Of a stretch of DNA of 64,000 nt, positions 15,999 through 24,521 are shown in pieces. The notes beneath the pieces are model-generated. The model was not told the DNA's origin. It did no database searches and worked only from the letters and a program-made list of their open reading frames with translations. The translations under genes were made by a program, and so were the position numbers. This stretch comes from a virus: positions 91,213 through 155,212 of the IMG/VR virus record IMGVR_UViG_3300005613_000005; one strand, written 5' to 3'. Each line of letters opens with the position of its first letter. The stretch's first letter is position 1.

Positions 15999-17315
15999 TT
16001 AGAACGTACGTATATGCATAGATCCTGTGCCGTTAGCATTTCCACCACTAGAATGTCTTTTCTTGATCTGAAGTTTGATTGCTAAATTCTCAGCACCAGC
16101 TATCTCGATACGACCAGATTCACTGAACTGTTCGCTGGTTCCAGGATTAGCAGAGCTGTTGATGTCAGTTTTATAAACTTTGATATCAACAGTATCATCT
16201 GTCACGATCCTCATCTGTGCGTTCTGATCACAGGCCCACTGATATCCATAGAGATAAGCGGTAGTACCAGCACCTACAGATATAGTAGCTGCTGTAACCC
16301 AAGGTGTAGCAGCAGCTGTGATAGTCTCAAGACCATCACCGGCAGCAGCGAGAGCGTCAGTAACTGTGTACTGTTCAGAACCAGGAGCAGACATTACGGC
16401 TGCTGTTCTTAAACGACCGTATGCGTCAAGTTGTAACCAACCATAATCGTATTCAGCGTCGACCAAACTGCCTTCTGAATCGTGTCTTACTGCGAAGATA
16501 GGAATACCGGCTTCACCAGTACTTGCGGCAGCGTCTTCTGCCTTAGTCCAAGAATCAACGTCACTTTCGATATTGTCGATACTTGTCTCGATGTTGTCTA
16601 AAGTAGTGCCCTGATCTGCTAATTCTGCGTCAATGCTAGTTAACAGAACTTCGATAGCCGCTAAGTCAACGACCATCGCTGCGGTATCTGCGTCTATGCT
16701 AGTTAACAGAACTTCGATAGCTGCTAGATCAACAACCATCGCAGCAGTATCTGCGTCTATGCTAGTTAACAAAACTTCGATAGCTGCTAAGTCAACTACC
16801 ATCGCTTGAGTATCAATGTAGATGTTGTCCAATACAGTATCGATCTCTGTAAGTTTAGTTAAAGCATCTGTGTCTTTAACATAAAGTTCGCCGTTTGCGT
16901 TAACGAAAAACGACGCATAATCGCCGTCAGCACTGGTGTTCGTGTTCGTTGGTCTACTATCAGACCTAACACTCAACACATAACTACCAATGTCAGCACT
17001 CTGATGTGCTGAATCTTCAGCTTTTTCATGACCATTAGCAACTTCAATATCAGCAACAACTTTTAATCTACCGTTTTCGTCGACCTGCAAAGGAGCGTAA
17101 TCGCCATCAGCACCGACCATAGATGTATCAGCGTCGTGTCGAACAGCCAGCATGAATATACCAGCATCTCCGTCACCATGCGCGGCGTCTTCTAAGTACC
17201 TACCAGAAATGATCAAACGACCTGACGAATCGAGCTGGAGCTCGCTCATCTGTTGATCACTTAGTGTAGGTAATGCACTTAGATATTGACCGACTAATAA
17301 CCCAAAATCGTCCAT
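15999..17315 (-). CDS. Virion protein with repeated phage head/tail domain
   Basis: 438 aa. A motif of the form IxxFAVRHD...GDYAPLQVDENGRLKV occurs three times (near residues 55-95, 105-150 and 270-310); it is common in phage decoration, fibre and neck proteins. Between copies 2 and 3 are tandem 21-residue repeats (LTSIDADTAAMVVDLAAIEV), probably a coiled-coil or helical stalk. The C-terminus is a beta domain with TTAYLYGYQWACD. Likely a trimeric fibre; exact place unknown. Confidence 0.65.
   Translation of the reverse strand: MDDFGLLVGQYLSALPTLSDQQMSELQLDSSGRLIISGRYLEDAAHGDGDAGIFMLAVRHDADTSMVGADGDYAPLQVDENGRLKVVADIEVANGHEKAEDSAHQSADIGSYVLSVRSDSRPTNTNTSADGDYASFFVNANGELYVKDTDALTKLTEIDTVLDNIYIDTQAMVVDLAAIEVLLTSIDADTAAMVVDLAAIEVLLTSIDADTAAMVVDLAAIEVLLTSIDAELADQGTTLDNIETSIDNIESDVDSWTKAEDAAASTGEAGIPIFAVRHDSEGSLVDAEYDYGWLQLDAYGRLRTAAVMSAPGSEQYTVTDALAAAGDGLETITAAATPWVTAATISVGAGTTAYLYGYQWACDQNAQMRIVTDDTVDIKVYKTDINSSANPGTSEQFSESGRIEIAGAENLAIKLQIKKRHSSGGNANGTGSMHIRTF
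16635..16810 (-). repeat. 63-bp in-frame tandem repeats, about 2.8 copies
   Basis: Units start at 16635, 16698 and 16761, each GCTAGTTAACAGAACTTCGA... with silent differences. They encode 21-residue repeats in the 15999 protein, so stalk length could vary by slippage or recombination. Confidence 0.8.
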
Positions 17316-17335
17316 CTAAAAACCCCTTTCAAAAA

Positions 17336-17668
17336 TTATTTTTTAATAAATTCCTCAAATTTAGGACAAATCTTAATGTTCTTAGATTTGATCCTCTCGT
17401 TGATCTTAGCAAGATTCTTGCCAAAATCTCCCTTCAAAAACAATTGCCATTGTTCGGCCTTATCTTTGTCAGCGCCTAAAATAGCTGCCACTTCACTTGG
17501 AGTTTTCTTTTCCCCTATTATTTCAACGATCTTATCGCTTATCAACTTTCTCAACTCATCAACGTCTCTTGAAATCGCCTTAATTTCTTTATCGGGTTTG
17601 TACTCTTCTAAAACTCCTACTTTTACATCTAAAGTCAATGTTTTTGCATTTAAAATCAATAAAGCCAT
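17336..17668 (-). CDS. Hypothetical protein
   Basis: Start at ATG 17668 (AAGGAGTGAAA upstream) in preference to a GTG two codons earlier. 110 aa. Beta N-terminus (MALLILNAKTLTLDVKVGVL), then helices with KTPSEVAAILGADKDKAEQW, which recalls a helix-turn-helix but is not clear. Unknown function. Confidence 0.55.
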   Translation of the reverse strand: MALLILNAKTLTLDVKVGVLEEYKPDKEIKAISRDVDELRKLISDKIVEIIGEKKTPSEVAAILGADKDKAEQWQLFLKGDFGKNLAKINERIKSKNIKICPKFEEFIKK

Positions 17669-17703
17669 TTTCACTCCTTATAGTATCATATTTGCAGGTT
17701 AAA

Positions 17704-18660
17704 TTAACTTACATAACCTTCTAATCGTACAAAAGTTGAAGCAGATCCGCCTAAAAAAGCACTTCGATATCGTTCCGCTTGAAAACTAACCGTTACTTTA
17801 TCACCTATATTTGATAGTATCTCAGGTTCAGTAAATTTAATCTCAGTGTTGCGACTCGTCGGTGAGGTACGCGTAACAGCTGCTAGATTGGACGGATTTA
17901 TAGACGCACCGCGATAGATGCGCCATATACCAAAAGTTTCAGCATCGCCCAACAACACAGCGATCTTTTCGTTCAACGACGTTGACGTGTACGTTGCTAC
18001 TATCGTTTCATTGGTATTAGTAAACGAACCACTGTTAGTATAAATGATAGGATTAACATTGCCCGGTAACCAATGAACGTTGATACTACCGTCAGCGTTG
18101 ATCTCTAATAAATCAGTGCCGTCACCGACCCTGACTGAATCATGTACATCACCAACATCAGGATAATCGTCGATGTGAGATAATTGAACTTCCAGTTCAG
18201 CATTGACCGTTCCAATTTCTATGGAACCGTCTGACAGTTGCACCGGAAGAGGATTATCGATCGTATAATAATTACCGAGCCAATCAACTAAAACATTCCT
18301 GTGAGCCAACGTTGGTTCTTCTTCGTATATTATCCTAGTTATCTCTTGTTCAGGGATTACAGGTCTCTGTTGCTCGTTAAGAAAAACAGCGGCACTGGCA
18401 GCGGTCGTGTACGCAGATATGTCATGTACATCCTGTATTTTACTACCTATCGGACCTACTACAAACTGAGTGTCTGATAGGACCTGCTGGATCTGTAACT
18501 CGATGTTACTTTGACCAGAAGCGGTTAATATAACTTTTTGTTTGACCTTAAAATTTATAGTATTAGCTATAGTCACAACACCGTGAACAGTACCGTCGAC
18601 TGTAAAGGTTTGCGATGAAACAGCGCGATAGCGCCTTTCAGTAATCCTATTATTAGGCAT
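17704..18660 (-). CDS. Virion structural protein
   Basis: 318 aa, ribosome site ATGGAGATAAATT. Beta-rich with phage-structural features: an early FTVDGTVHGVVTIANTINFK module, a central LVDWLGNYYTIDNPLPVQL segment and a VRVGDGTDLLEINADGSINV motif of the kind found in head-fibre and neck proteins. It lies in the virion block; exact role unknown. Confidence 0.6.
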   Translation of the reverse strand: MPNNRITERRYRAVSSQTFTVDGTVHGVVTIANTINFKVKQKVILTASGQSNIELQIQQVLSDTQFVVGPIGSKIQDVHDISAYTTAASAAVFLNEQQRPVIPEQEITRIIYEEEPTLAHRNVLVDWLGNYYTIDNPLPVQLSDGSIEIGTVNAELEVQLSHIDDYPDVGDVHDSVRVGDGTDLLEINADGSINVHWLPGNVNPIIYTNSGSFTNTNETIVATYTSTSLNEKIAVLLGDAETFGIWRIYRGASINPSNLAAVTRTSPTSRNTEIKFTEPEILSNIGDKVTVSFQAERYRSAFLGGSASTFVRLEGYVS

Positions 18661-18728
18661 AATTTATCTCCATCCAATCCTAAACCAAAAACCTTTTCCA
18701 AACCAGGATTGGCTATAAATTACTATAA

Positions 18729-19049
18729 TTATCCCATATCACTCAAAGTTGTAAACTCTGCTTCCGTTTGGTCTGGGATATATTTTTCCCAAACGTAAGT
18801 CTCACCATCGTAAGTAAATTCAAATTTATAATACGATGGGTTCACCATGTTCTCGTTGTCCAACAGATTAACTTCCCAGTAACCGTTAGAATCTGTCGTT
18901 ATCGATACAGAAGAAGGAAATAGTATCTTGGTGACATCATCGCCAGAGTCATAATATTGGTTGCGTATAGTAAGCGATACTGATACCCCTGCACCAGAGA
19001 TCGCGTTACCTTGTATGTCACTCAAAGTTCCATATACTCTACATGCCAT
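18729..19049 (-). CDS. Carboxypeptidase-regulatory/Ig-like small virion protein
   Basis: Start at ATG 19049 (MACRVYG) behind GAAGGTGA. A GTG three codons earlier is possible. 106 aa. VYGTLSDIQGNAISGAGVSV...ITTDSNGYWEVNLLDNENM is the typical sequence of a CarboxypepD_reg/Cna-B-like beta sandwich. Such domains decorate phage virions and bind surfaces. The last residues are acidic. Confidence 0.65.
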   Translation of the reverse strand: MACRVYGTLSDIQGNAISGAGVSVSLTIRNQYYDSGDDVTKILFPSSVSITTDSNGYWEVNLLDNENMVNPSYYKFEFTYDGETYVWEKYIPDQTEAEFTTLSDMG

Positions 19050-19050
19050 G

Positions 19051-19494
19051 TTACTCACCTTCTACGTGCATGTTTCGTTCTGCACGTTCTTCTTCAGTCA
19101 ACTCCATCTGTTCCTCATACGATTTACCATTACCCCAATCATCATCATTAACGGTTGGACCATCGCCTACAGGAGCTTGGGCAGCCTTATAAAAATCAGC
19201 TATTTTGTTTTTATATTCTTCTTCTATCTTCTTCAAATCTTCTTCACTGACCACAAGACGTCCAAATAACTCTTCATCGGTGGCTTGACGAAACGTCTTG
19301 TTAGAATGCGCGTTCCTAATAATGTCAATAGCTTCTTTTAAAAGTTGTTCTCGGATAACGCGTTCACCACCTTTTTGTGACACATCACCGTCCTGTAACT
19401 GCAATGATTTTAACAGCTGTTCGCGCGCGTTTACGGTTTCAACTTTACCTTTTTTAAGAAACTCTGACCAGTCGGGCCACTTTTTTTCTGACAT
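19051..19494 (-). CDS. Hypothetical acidic helical protein
   Basis: 147 aa, overlapping both neighbours at single stop/start points. Glu/Lys-rich, coiled-coil-like (SEEDLKKIEEEYKNKIADF), ends EERAERNMHVEGE. Probably virion assembly-related by position only. Confidence 0.55.
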   Translation of the reverse strand: MSEKKWPDWSEFLKKGKVETVNAREQLLKSLQLQDGDVSQKGGERVIREQLLKEAIDIIRNAHSNKTFRQATDEELFGRLVVSEEDLKKIEEEYKNKIADFYKAAQAPVGDGPTVNDDDWGNGKSYEEQMELTEEERAERNMHVEGE

Positions 19495-19991
19495 TATTTA
19501 CCTTTCTTCTTGGGTCTCATACCTTTCATCTTCTTATCTTTAGCCGCTGCGCGTTGAAATTTTTTCTTACCGTATTTCTTACGGCCTATGTACGCGGCTA
19601 GACCAGCAGGATCATAGACGCCCTTCTTACCGCCAAGACGTCTTCTGACCCTAGAAAATCCCATGTACTTCTTCTCTAATTTTTCCATCTCATCGTCATC
19701 ATCGTACGCTTTAGTAAGATCGTCAACGAAATCCTGAGCTCCCTTGTCCATCTCATTCCAGTTCTGTAAGTTCAATGCTGATTTACGAAGTCCAACTTCA
19801 TCTAATGCTTTTACAAGCTCTATCTTTTCAGTTACTGACTCGAAACAATCATCTTCAGATTTCTTCCACTTCTCAGGTTCAATACCAGCTGCAACGCAAA
19901 CGGCATGCGGATTCCCAACATCAGGATTACTTTCTAAAACACCTTCAACACACCTGTCATGCTTTGATTTTCCACCTTTACTACCCGGCAT
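19494..19991 (-). CDS. Conserved phage protein with CV-x-GV/CVAAG motif
   Basis: Start at ATG 19991 (MPGSKGGKSKHD) behind GAGGAGGAATAAT. An in-frame ATG at 20093 would run into the preceding gene. 165 aa. DRCVEGVLESNPDVGNPHAV followed by CVAAG is a motif seen near capsid genes of many phages. The C-terminus is strongly basic (KKFQRAAAKDKKMKGMRPKK), suggesting DNA contact in the head. Function unknown. Confidence 0.6.
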   Translation of the reverse strand: MPGSKGGKSKHDRCVEGVLESNPDVGNPHAVCVAAGIEPEKWKKSEDDCFESVTEKIELVKALDEVGLRKSALNLQNWNEMDKGAQDFVDDLTKAYDDDDEMEKLEKKYMGFSRVRRRLGGKKGVYDPAGLAAYIGRKKYGKKKFQRAAAKDKKMKGMRPKKKGK

Positions 19992-19992
19992 A

Positions 19993-21558
19993 TTATTCCT
20001 CCTCGTTTTTAGAATACCCGTAATGGGGTAGATCACTTTGCGGCGTAGAAACATCAGGACGTTCGACTGATACCGCAACATCATCTTCTTCATCTTTTTC
20101 TTTTTTGTTTGCTATAATCAAGTTACGTCTTAGATCTTTCATATGCCCAGCTGCGCCAGTTATAGCCTTGTCTTTTCCAATATGCGTAGATATTATTCTA
20201 CCGTTGTGCTTAACTTGATACATCCCTTTATCCTGTTGAATAGCTATGGAACCATGTTCAGGATGATTAAAATTTCCTGTAGCCTCGTTATATTTCCAAT
20301 CACTTTTGCTCATGTTAGTTTTATCATCAAGATCTCTTTCATCCAACAGTTCTTTTAACTCTAAAAAATGTTCTTTCTCTTCGTCTATTATATGCTGCAG
20401 GACATTCTTTAATTTTTTATTGTCAGTGGCTTTTAAATGCGCTTCGTACAAGTTGATCGCGTCTAATTCAGCCATCATATCTTGGCGTAACGCGGCCAAT
20501 ATCTCTTCTTCTGTTAACTTATCAGGAGTAGCATACTGCGATGGATTCGATTCTGCTTTTTTAAGATTGCTCGGTTTTTTGGTAGTTCTGGCATCGCTGT
20601 CCTGCGCCGCCTTCTTACGGTTATCAAGTTTTAATTCAAGTTCTTTTTTCTTATATTCTACTTCGAGATCTTTAAGTTTATTAGCTTTATCATACTCCAG
20701 ATCAAGCATTCGTTTCTTGTGATCGTTGTCTATCTGACTAACCTGAGATTTTATCTTGGCACTGTCGTATTCTAAGTCGTTCATACGCTGTTGATGCTGT
20801 GCATTAGATTCTGCCTCTTTATCTTTAACGGCGGCATCTCGTTCTGCAGCCGCTTTATCAACTTCCATCTTGGCGTTGTTCATGTCTATCTTGGACTGAT
20901 CAACGGGGTCGACCTGCGGTTCAGCATGACCGTGTACTACATGAGCTATCTCCTCATCGCTAAGACCCTCATCGCGTAGTATCTGTATAAGTTGCTCCTC
21001 AGAATTTCCTTGATCTTCAGCTTCTTCAAGAGATAGTTCTTGTTCTCCGTTTTCCTCAAGCGGCAGTTCCTGTCCTTGAGAATTGCCTTCTGGCGGTGCT
21101 GCACCTACTTTCCCATCCGCGTTTTCATCATCTTTAACTTCTTCTATTTCTTGTGCTTCTTCTAGGTCCATTATGGCTTCTTCACTACTTAGCTTTTTCT
21201 TAAGCTCTTCCCAACGTTCCACGATGCTTTTTCCTACACATTCTTTCTCGCCTTCACCAGGTCCCATACCTCTACCGTGTGGACCAGTCTCATCACGAAC
21301 ATGTCCTCCTGGCCCTATCTTTTTGTCTTTCTTAGATTTCTTTTTATCATCTTCATCTTTTTCTTTTTTTTCGGCGACGCGCGTATCTGCATCATGCGAA
21401 CCACCGTTGGCCATGTGTCGTTTTCCTTCACTCTCTTCATCTTGGTTCAAGTGTTTGACAGACAGTGCGGGTTGTTTTTCGAGCTCTTCATTACCATAGT
21501 CATACTCTTGTTTGCCATCGGCTTCACGATCAATTCGTTTTTTATCTTGTTTTTTCAT
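19993..21558 (-). CDS. Long charged virion-region protein with ferritin-like helical segment
   Basis: 521 aa. Residues 1-340 are low-complexity, charged and coiled-coil. Residues 351-405 (EEILAALRQDMMAELDAINL, then YEAHL...IIDEEKEHFLELKE) match the two-helix unit of ferritin-like/encapsulated-ferritin proteins, with Glu364, Glu372, Glu393 and His397 as possible iron ligands. The tail (420-480) holds a beta-hairpin region. Known: two-helix ferritin units dimerise to form di-iron sites. Inferred: metal binding or a structural helical pair in a scaffold or internal virion protein. Confidence 0.6.
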   Translation of the reverse strand: MKKQDKKRIDREADGKQEYDYGNEELEKQPALSVKHLNQDEESEGKRHMANGGSHDADTRVAEKKEKDEDDKKKSKKDKKIGPGGHVRDETGPHGRGMGPGEGEKECVGKSIVERWEELKKKLSSEEAIMDLEEAQEIEEVKDDENADGKVGAAPPEGNSQGQELPLEENGEQELSLEEAEDQGNSEEQLIQILRDEGLSDEEIAHVVHGHAEPQVDPVDQSKIDMNNAKMEVDKAAAERDAAVKDKEAESNAQHQQRMNDLEYDSAKIKSQVSQIDNDHKKRMLDLEYDKANKLKDLEVEYKKKELELKLDNRKKAAQDSDARTTKKPSNLKKAESNPSQYATPDKLTEEEILAALRQDMMAELDAINLYEAHLKATDNKKLKNVLQHIIDEEKEHFLELKELLDERDLDDKTNMSKSDWKYNEATGNFNHPEHGSIAIQQDKGMYQVKHNGRIISTHIGKDKAITGAAGHMKDLRRNLIIANKKEKDEEDDVAVSVERPDVSTPQSDLPHYGYSKNEEE

Positions 21559-22175
21559 TACTTAATTCCTTTGCTCAAGTTATCTTTGGCCCATAAAGGC
21601 TGCAAATTACTGTAATGACAAGCTTTTTTGAGCTGTTCTCTGTCATTGAGGTCAAACTTGCTTAAAGGTTTAACGTGGTCTATGTGCCAACCGTTTCTAG
21701 TCCAGTTGTCCCAAGACATGCCCGGTTTAAATTTGGACTCCAGATGCTTCTTAAGTTCTTCTATAGTACAGCCTAGGTCTCTAACGGCGGAGCCCCGTTT
21801 TGAGTTATTTTTGAGGGCACGATTTAATCTAGAACGCAAACAGGATGACAATTTACGTTGAATATCATTATGATATTTATCTATAAAATATTGCTTGTGC
21901 TTATCTCTACGTAATAAACGACTATGTTTATCACAGCATATCCTAGTACAAAATTGTTTATCTTTCCTTGTTTTATTGAACATAGATCCACAATATTTGC
22001 ATTTAATAGGTAAATATGATACTTTTTTATATTTACTGATAAGTTTCCATTTTTTATTTTTATAATTACTGGAAATACATTGTTTACAGATAGATTTACG
22101 TCCATATCTTGCTGTTCCTAGATGAAAATCATCCAAAAACATGTTTCGTTTACATTGGTTACATTTCTTCTTCAT
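21558..22175 (-). CDS. Free-standing HNH homing endonuclease
   Basis: 205 aa, ribosome site AAGAGGTAAAG. N-terminal zinc ribbon (CNQCKRNMFLDDFHLG...CKQC), a second Cys cluster (CKYCGSMF...FCTRICC), then a C-terminal HNH with WHIDHVKPLSKFDL, CHYSNLQPLW and KDNLSKG. The central GCTIEELKKHLESKF region is also found in the endonuclease at 40818. AT-rich; inserted between two virion genes that it overlaps or nearly abuts. Confidence 0.85.
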   Translation of the reverse strand: MKKKCNQCKRNMFLDDFHLGTARYGRKSICKQCISSNYKNKKWKLISKYKKVSYLPIKCKYCGSMFNKTRKDKQFCTRICCDKHSRLLRRDKHKQYFIDKYHNDIQRKLSSCLRSRLNRALKNNSKRGSAVRDLGCTIEELKKHLESKFKPGMSWDNWTRNGWHIDHVKPLSKFDLNDREQLKKACHYSNLQPLWAKDNLSKGIK

Positions 22176-22191
22176 AGTACTACTTTACCTC

Positions 22192-23022
22192 TTAAAACCA
22201 GTCCACCAAGAATGATCGTTGATAGTAAGTTTTAGCTGCTTCAGTTTGCGTAGCGCGCTGTTTCTCTAAATCAGCTAATCTATTTTGAAAAAATGCTGGA
22301 CCTAAGGTACTTACGCTTTGTGATGTACCATCGATTCCAATACTTGTAGAATTTTGTGGAAAAAGAATAGGTCCCAACATAGAAAGTGTTTTTATCCCTG
22401 CGATAGTTTCTATAAGTGCAGTAAGCACGGCCGGACATTGACCATCAGGAAAACCAGCCTCATAGGTAATTCTGATACCGCCGGGAAAATTGGTTATGCC
22501 GATAGCTCTCAACGCGTGAAACTGAGTTCCTGAAAATGCCGACAACAAAAAACCACTTAAAGATGTCCCAAACGCCGGCACCAGTTGTATTACTCCCTCT
22601 TGTGGCATCAAGTGCACGTGCTCTAGTGGAAAATCTACGAACGGTGTGTTTTCTATATCGTTGGTAAAAGACAACTGCACGGATAGTATAGAATACACGT
22701 TCGGATGATTTAACTTCAAATAGTTGTAGTTCCACGTAAAGTTATGACGTAAGTAATCGTGTTTTTCTTTAAATTTAACCGGTGTTATATATAAGTCTAA
22801 TAAGTGTTCAACTTCTGATATCGCTTCATTGATATAACGTTGAAGTTGCTCATCTGTTACCGAATCGTTCGTGAACGCTGACTGCATTGGTATACCAAAC
22901 AAAGCTCCTTGTCGTAAAGTAGTCGGTGTTGGAAGTGGATTAAACCTATCAACTTTAGGAGTTAGTTCCTCTTCTGACCAAGCAGGATTTAGAGTTATAT
23001 CTGGTGTTCTATCGATAGACAT
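22192..23022 (-). CDS. Head-completion/neck-like virion protein
   Basis: 276 aa. Residues 55-75 (DEQLQRYINEAISEVEHLLD) resemble the first helix of phage head-tail connector proteins, followed by beta-rich YLKLNHPNVYSILSVQLSF. The C-terminal half carries GGIRITYEAGFPDGQCPAVL and a long helix. This order is typical of adaptor proteins that link portal and tail. Identified by pattern only. Confidence 0.55.
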   Translation of the reverse strand: MSIDRTPDITLNPAWSEEELTPKVDRFNPLPTPTTLRQGALFGIPMQSAFTNDSVTDEQLQRYINEAISEVEHLLDLYITPVKFKEKHDYLRHNFTWNYNYLKLNHPNVYSILSVQLSFTNDIENTPFVDFPLEHVHLMPQEGVIQLVPAFGTSLSGFLLSAFSGTQFHALRAIGITNFPGGIRITYEAGFPDGQCPAVLTALIETIAGIKTLSMLGPILFPQNSTSIGIDGTSQSVSTLGPAFFQNRLADLEKQRATQTEAAKTYYQRSFLVDWF

Positions 23023-24521
23023 TATTCTTCTCCTTCAGGCTTTTTAGGTTGCGCAACAGCTGCTTCAGTCGCACGTATATTAGCGGCGCGCCTCATAGCT
23101 TCTTTCGGCACTTCACCCGCAGCCACAACGTGGTCTCCCATCTTGCCAGCGATTCTACGCCCTGCATAAGTACTAAACTTAGTACCCATACCAGGTTTAT
23201 ATCTAGACAAGGCGTCCATTAGACCGTGAAAACCCGCCATGTGCAGATCATCAGATTCTACTCCTTCATGAACTTTACCAGCACCTTGTAATTTCTTACT
23301 GTGCAGATTGATCAACGGAGCATGTTCTGTTACAAACTGGTTTAATAATTTTTGATTAGCTGGATCTTTCAACAATCCAGACGCAGGAGTTTCTACTTTT
23401 TCTTTAACGGGTTGAGCACTAATGCCTTGTGAAGTTCTAGCAGCCATAACACGTTTATATCGATCTTGCTGTTCAGGTGATGCTCTCTGTATCGCTTCAC
23501 GAAGTTTGGGATTAGCTTCAGCAAACGCGGCCAACGGATCTTTCTTGATAGTAGTCTGCAATTGACCACCTTCTCCCTTAGTACCACCGGCTTGCTGAAC
23601 AGCTTCGGCCATCGTTGTCTCGACGGGCATACCAACGCCACCTCTCATTATATGCTGCATCTTCTCATGCAGGTCAGCATTAGCAGCCTCTTTTATATCT
23701 TTCGCAGAGCCATGCGCTTCTTTTATAGCTTGACGACCTTCAGCATGCTCTGGATTTTGTGCCTCATAATCTTTATGAAATTTCCTGATCGCACGTACTT
23801 TATCTATACCCTTTAAATCTTTTATAGATTCCATGAACTTCTGACGAGCATCATGAAAAGGAATAGCATAATTTTGAACAGCACTCAAGATCTTACCACG
23901 AACATGTTTTTCAGGACTTTTACTTGGATCAGCGGTCAGATAATCATGCTTGCGCGCGTTCTCTACCCATTCTTGCGCTAAGGGTTGCAATCTCTCTAAC
24001 ATCTTTGGTGACATCTCACTGGGATGTACGGTATGTAATAATGCTTCTTGAAGAGTTTTAGGACCTCCATGAGCTCCCGCAAGATATTCAGCTTCACGAT
24101 GAGTATAGCCTTCTTTCAGATATTTATCCATGGCCTCCTGATGCTCTGGAGAATACTTTTCTTGCGGTTGCCATTCTTTATATAAAGATCTCACAGGTTT
24201 TTTAGTCGGTTCTTTTTGTTTTGCTTCTTGTTCTTGAATAAAACGAGCAGCCTCATCTTCTTCATCGAGTTTCTCAGGATCAATGATCTGCATCCCTTCA
24301 AGATCTTCTTCACTAATATCGTCTTCATTAACCTTACTAAGCTGATCACGAAATTTCTGTAGCGTATCAAGTACGATGTCGGTCTTTTTCATTTTCTGAT
24401 ATATACTATTGACCAACGCCCAGTATCTATCACCGTCACCTTCGTTCAATGTTTTGTTGGCAGCTTGCTTAGCTTTCTGCCACCTTTTTTCATCAGCAGG
24501 AGTTTTAATAAAAACCGGCAT
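23022..24521 (-). CDS. Virion-region protein with C-terminal sigma-70 region 2
   Basis: 499 aa. The N-terminus (MPVFIKTPADEKRWQKAKQ, then DRYWALVNSIYQKM) is a motif common in phage structural clusters. Residues 80-380 are helical and charged. Residues about 390-465 match sigma-70 region 2: LINLHSKKLQ, a DDLHMAGFHGLMDALSRYKP helix and GTKFSTYAGRRIAGKM, equivalent to the sDLiQeG.iGLm.A..ryDp..G.kFsTYA pattern. No region 4 follows. Seen: the sigma signature. Inferred: transcription redirection, possibly by a protein carried in the virion, or reuse of the fold for structure. Confidence 0.65.
   Translation of the reverse strand: MPVFIKTPADEKRWQKAKQAANKTLNEGDGDRYWALVNSIYQKMKKTDIVLDTLQKFRDQLSKVNEDDISEEDLEGMQIIDPEKLDEEDEAARFIQEQEAKQKEPTKKPVRSLYKEWQPQEKYSPEHQEAMDKYLKEGYTHREAEYLAGAHGGPKTLQEALLHTVHPSEMSPKMLERLQPLAQEWVENARKHDYLTADPSKSPEKHVRGKILSAVQNYAIPFHDARQKFMESIKDLKGIDKVRAIRKFHKDYEAQNPEHAEGRQAIKEAHGSAKDIKEAANADLHEKMQHIMRGGVGMPVETTMAEAVQQAGGTKGEGGQLQTTIKKDPLAAFAEANPKLREAIQRASPEQQDRYKRVMAARTSQGISAQPVKEKVETPASGLLKDPANQKLLNQFVTEHAPLINLHSKKLQGAGKVHEGVESDDLHMAGFHGLMDALSRYKPGMGTKFSTYAGRRIAGKMGDHVVAAGEVPKEAMRRAANIRATEAAVAQPKKPEGEE

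Noticed and set aside
18674-18712. CCAATCCT...AGGATTGG inverted repeat as a terminator
   Set aside because: The loop is 23 nt, no T-tract follows, and it overlaps the ribosome-site region of the 17704 gene; it may be chance.
20306-21499. Plus-strand open frames opposite the ferritin-like segment protein
   Set aside because: Same effect of charged low-complexity coding on the other strand; composition is Ser/Phe-rich and not protein-like.
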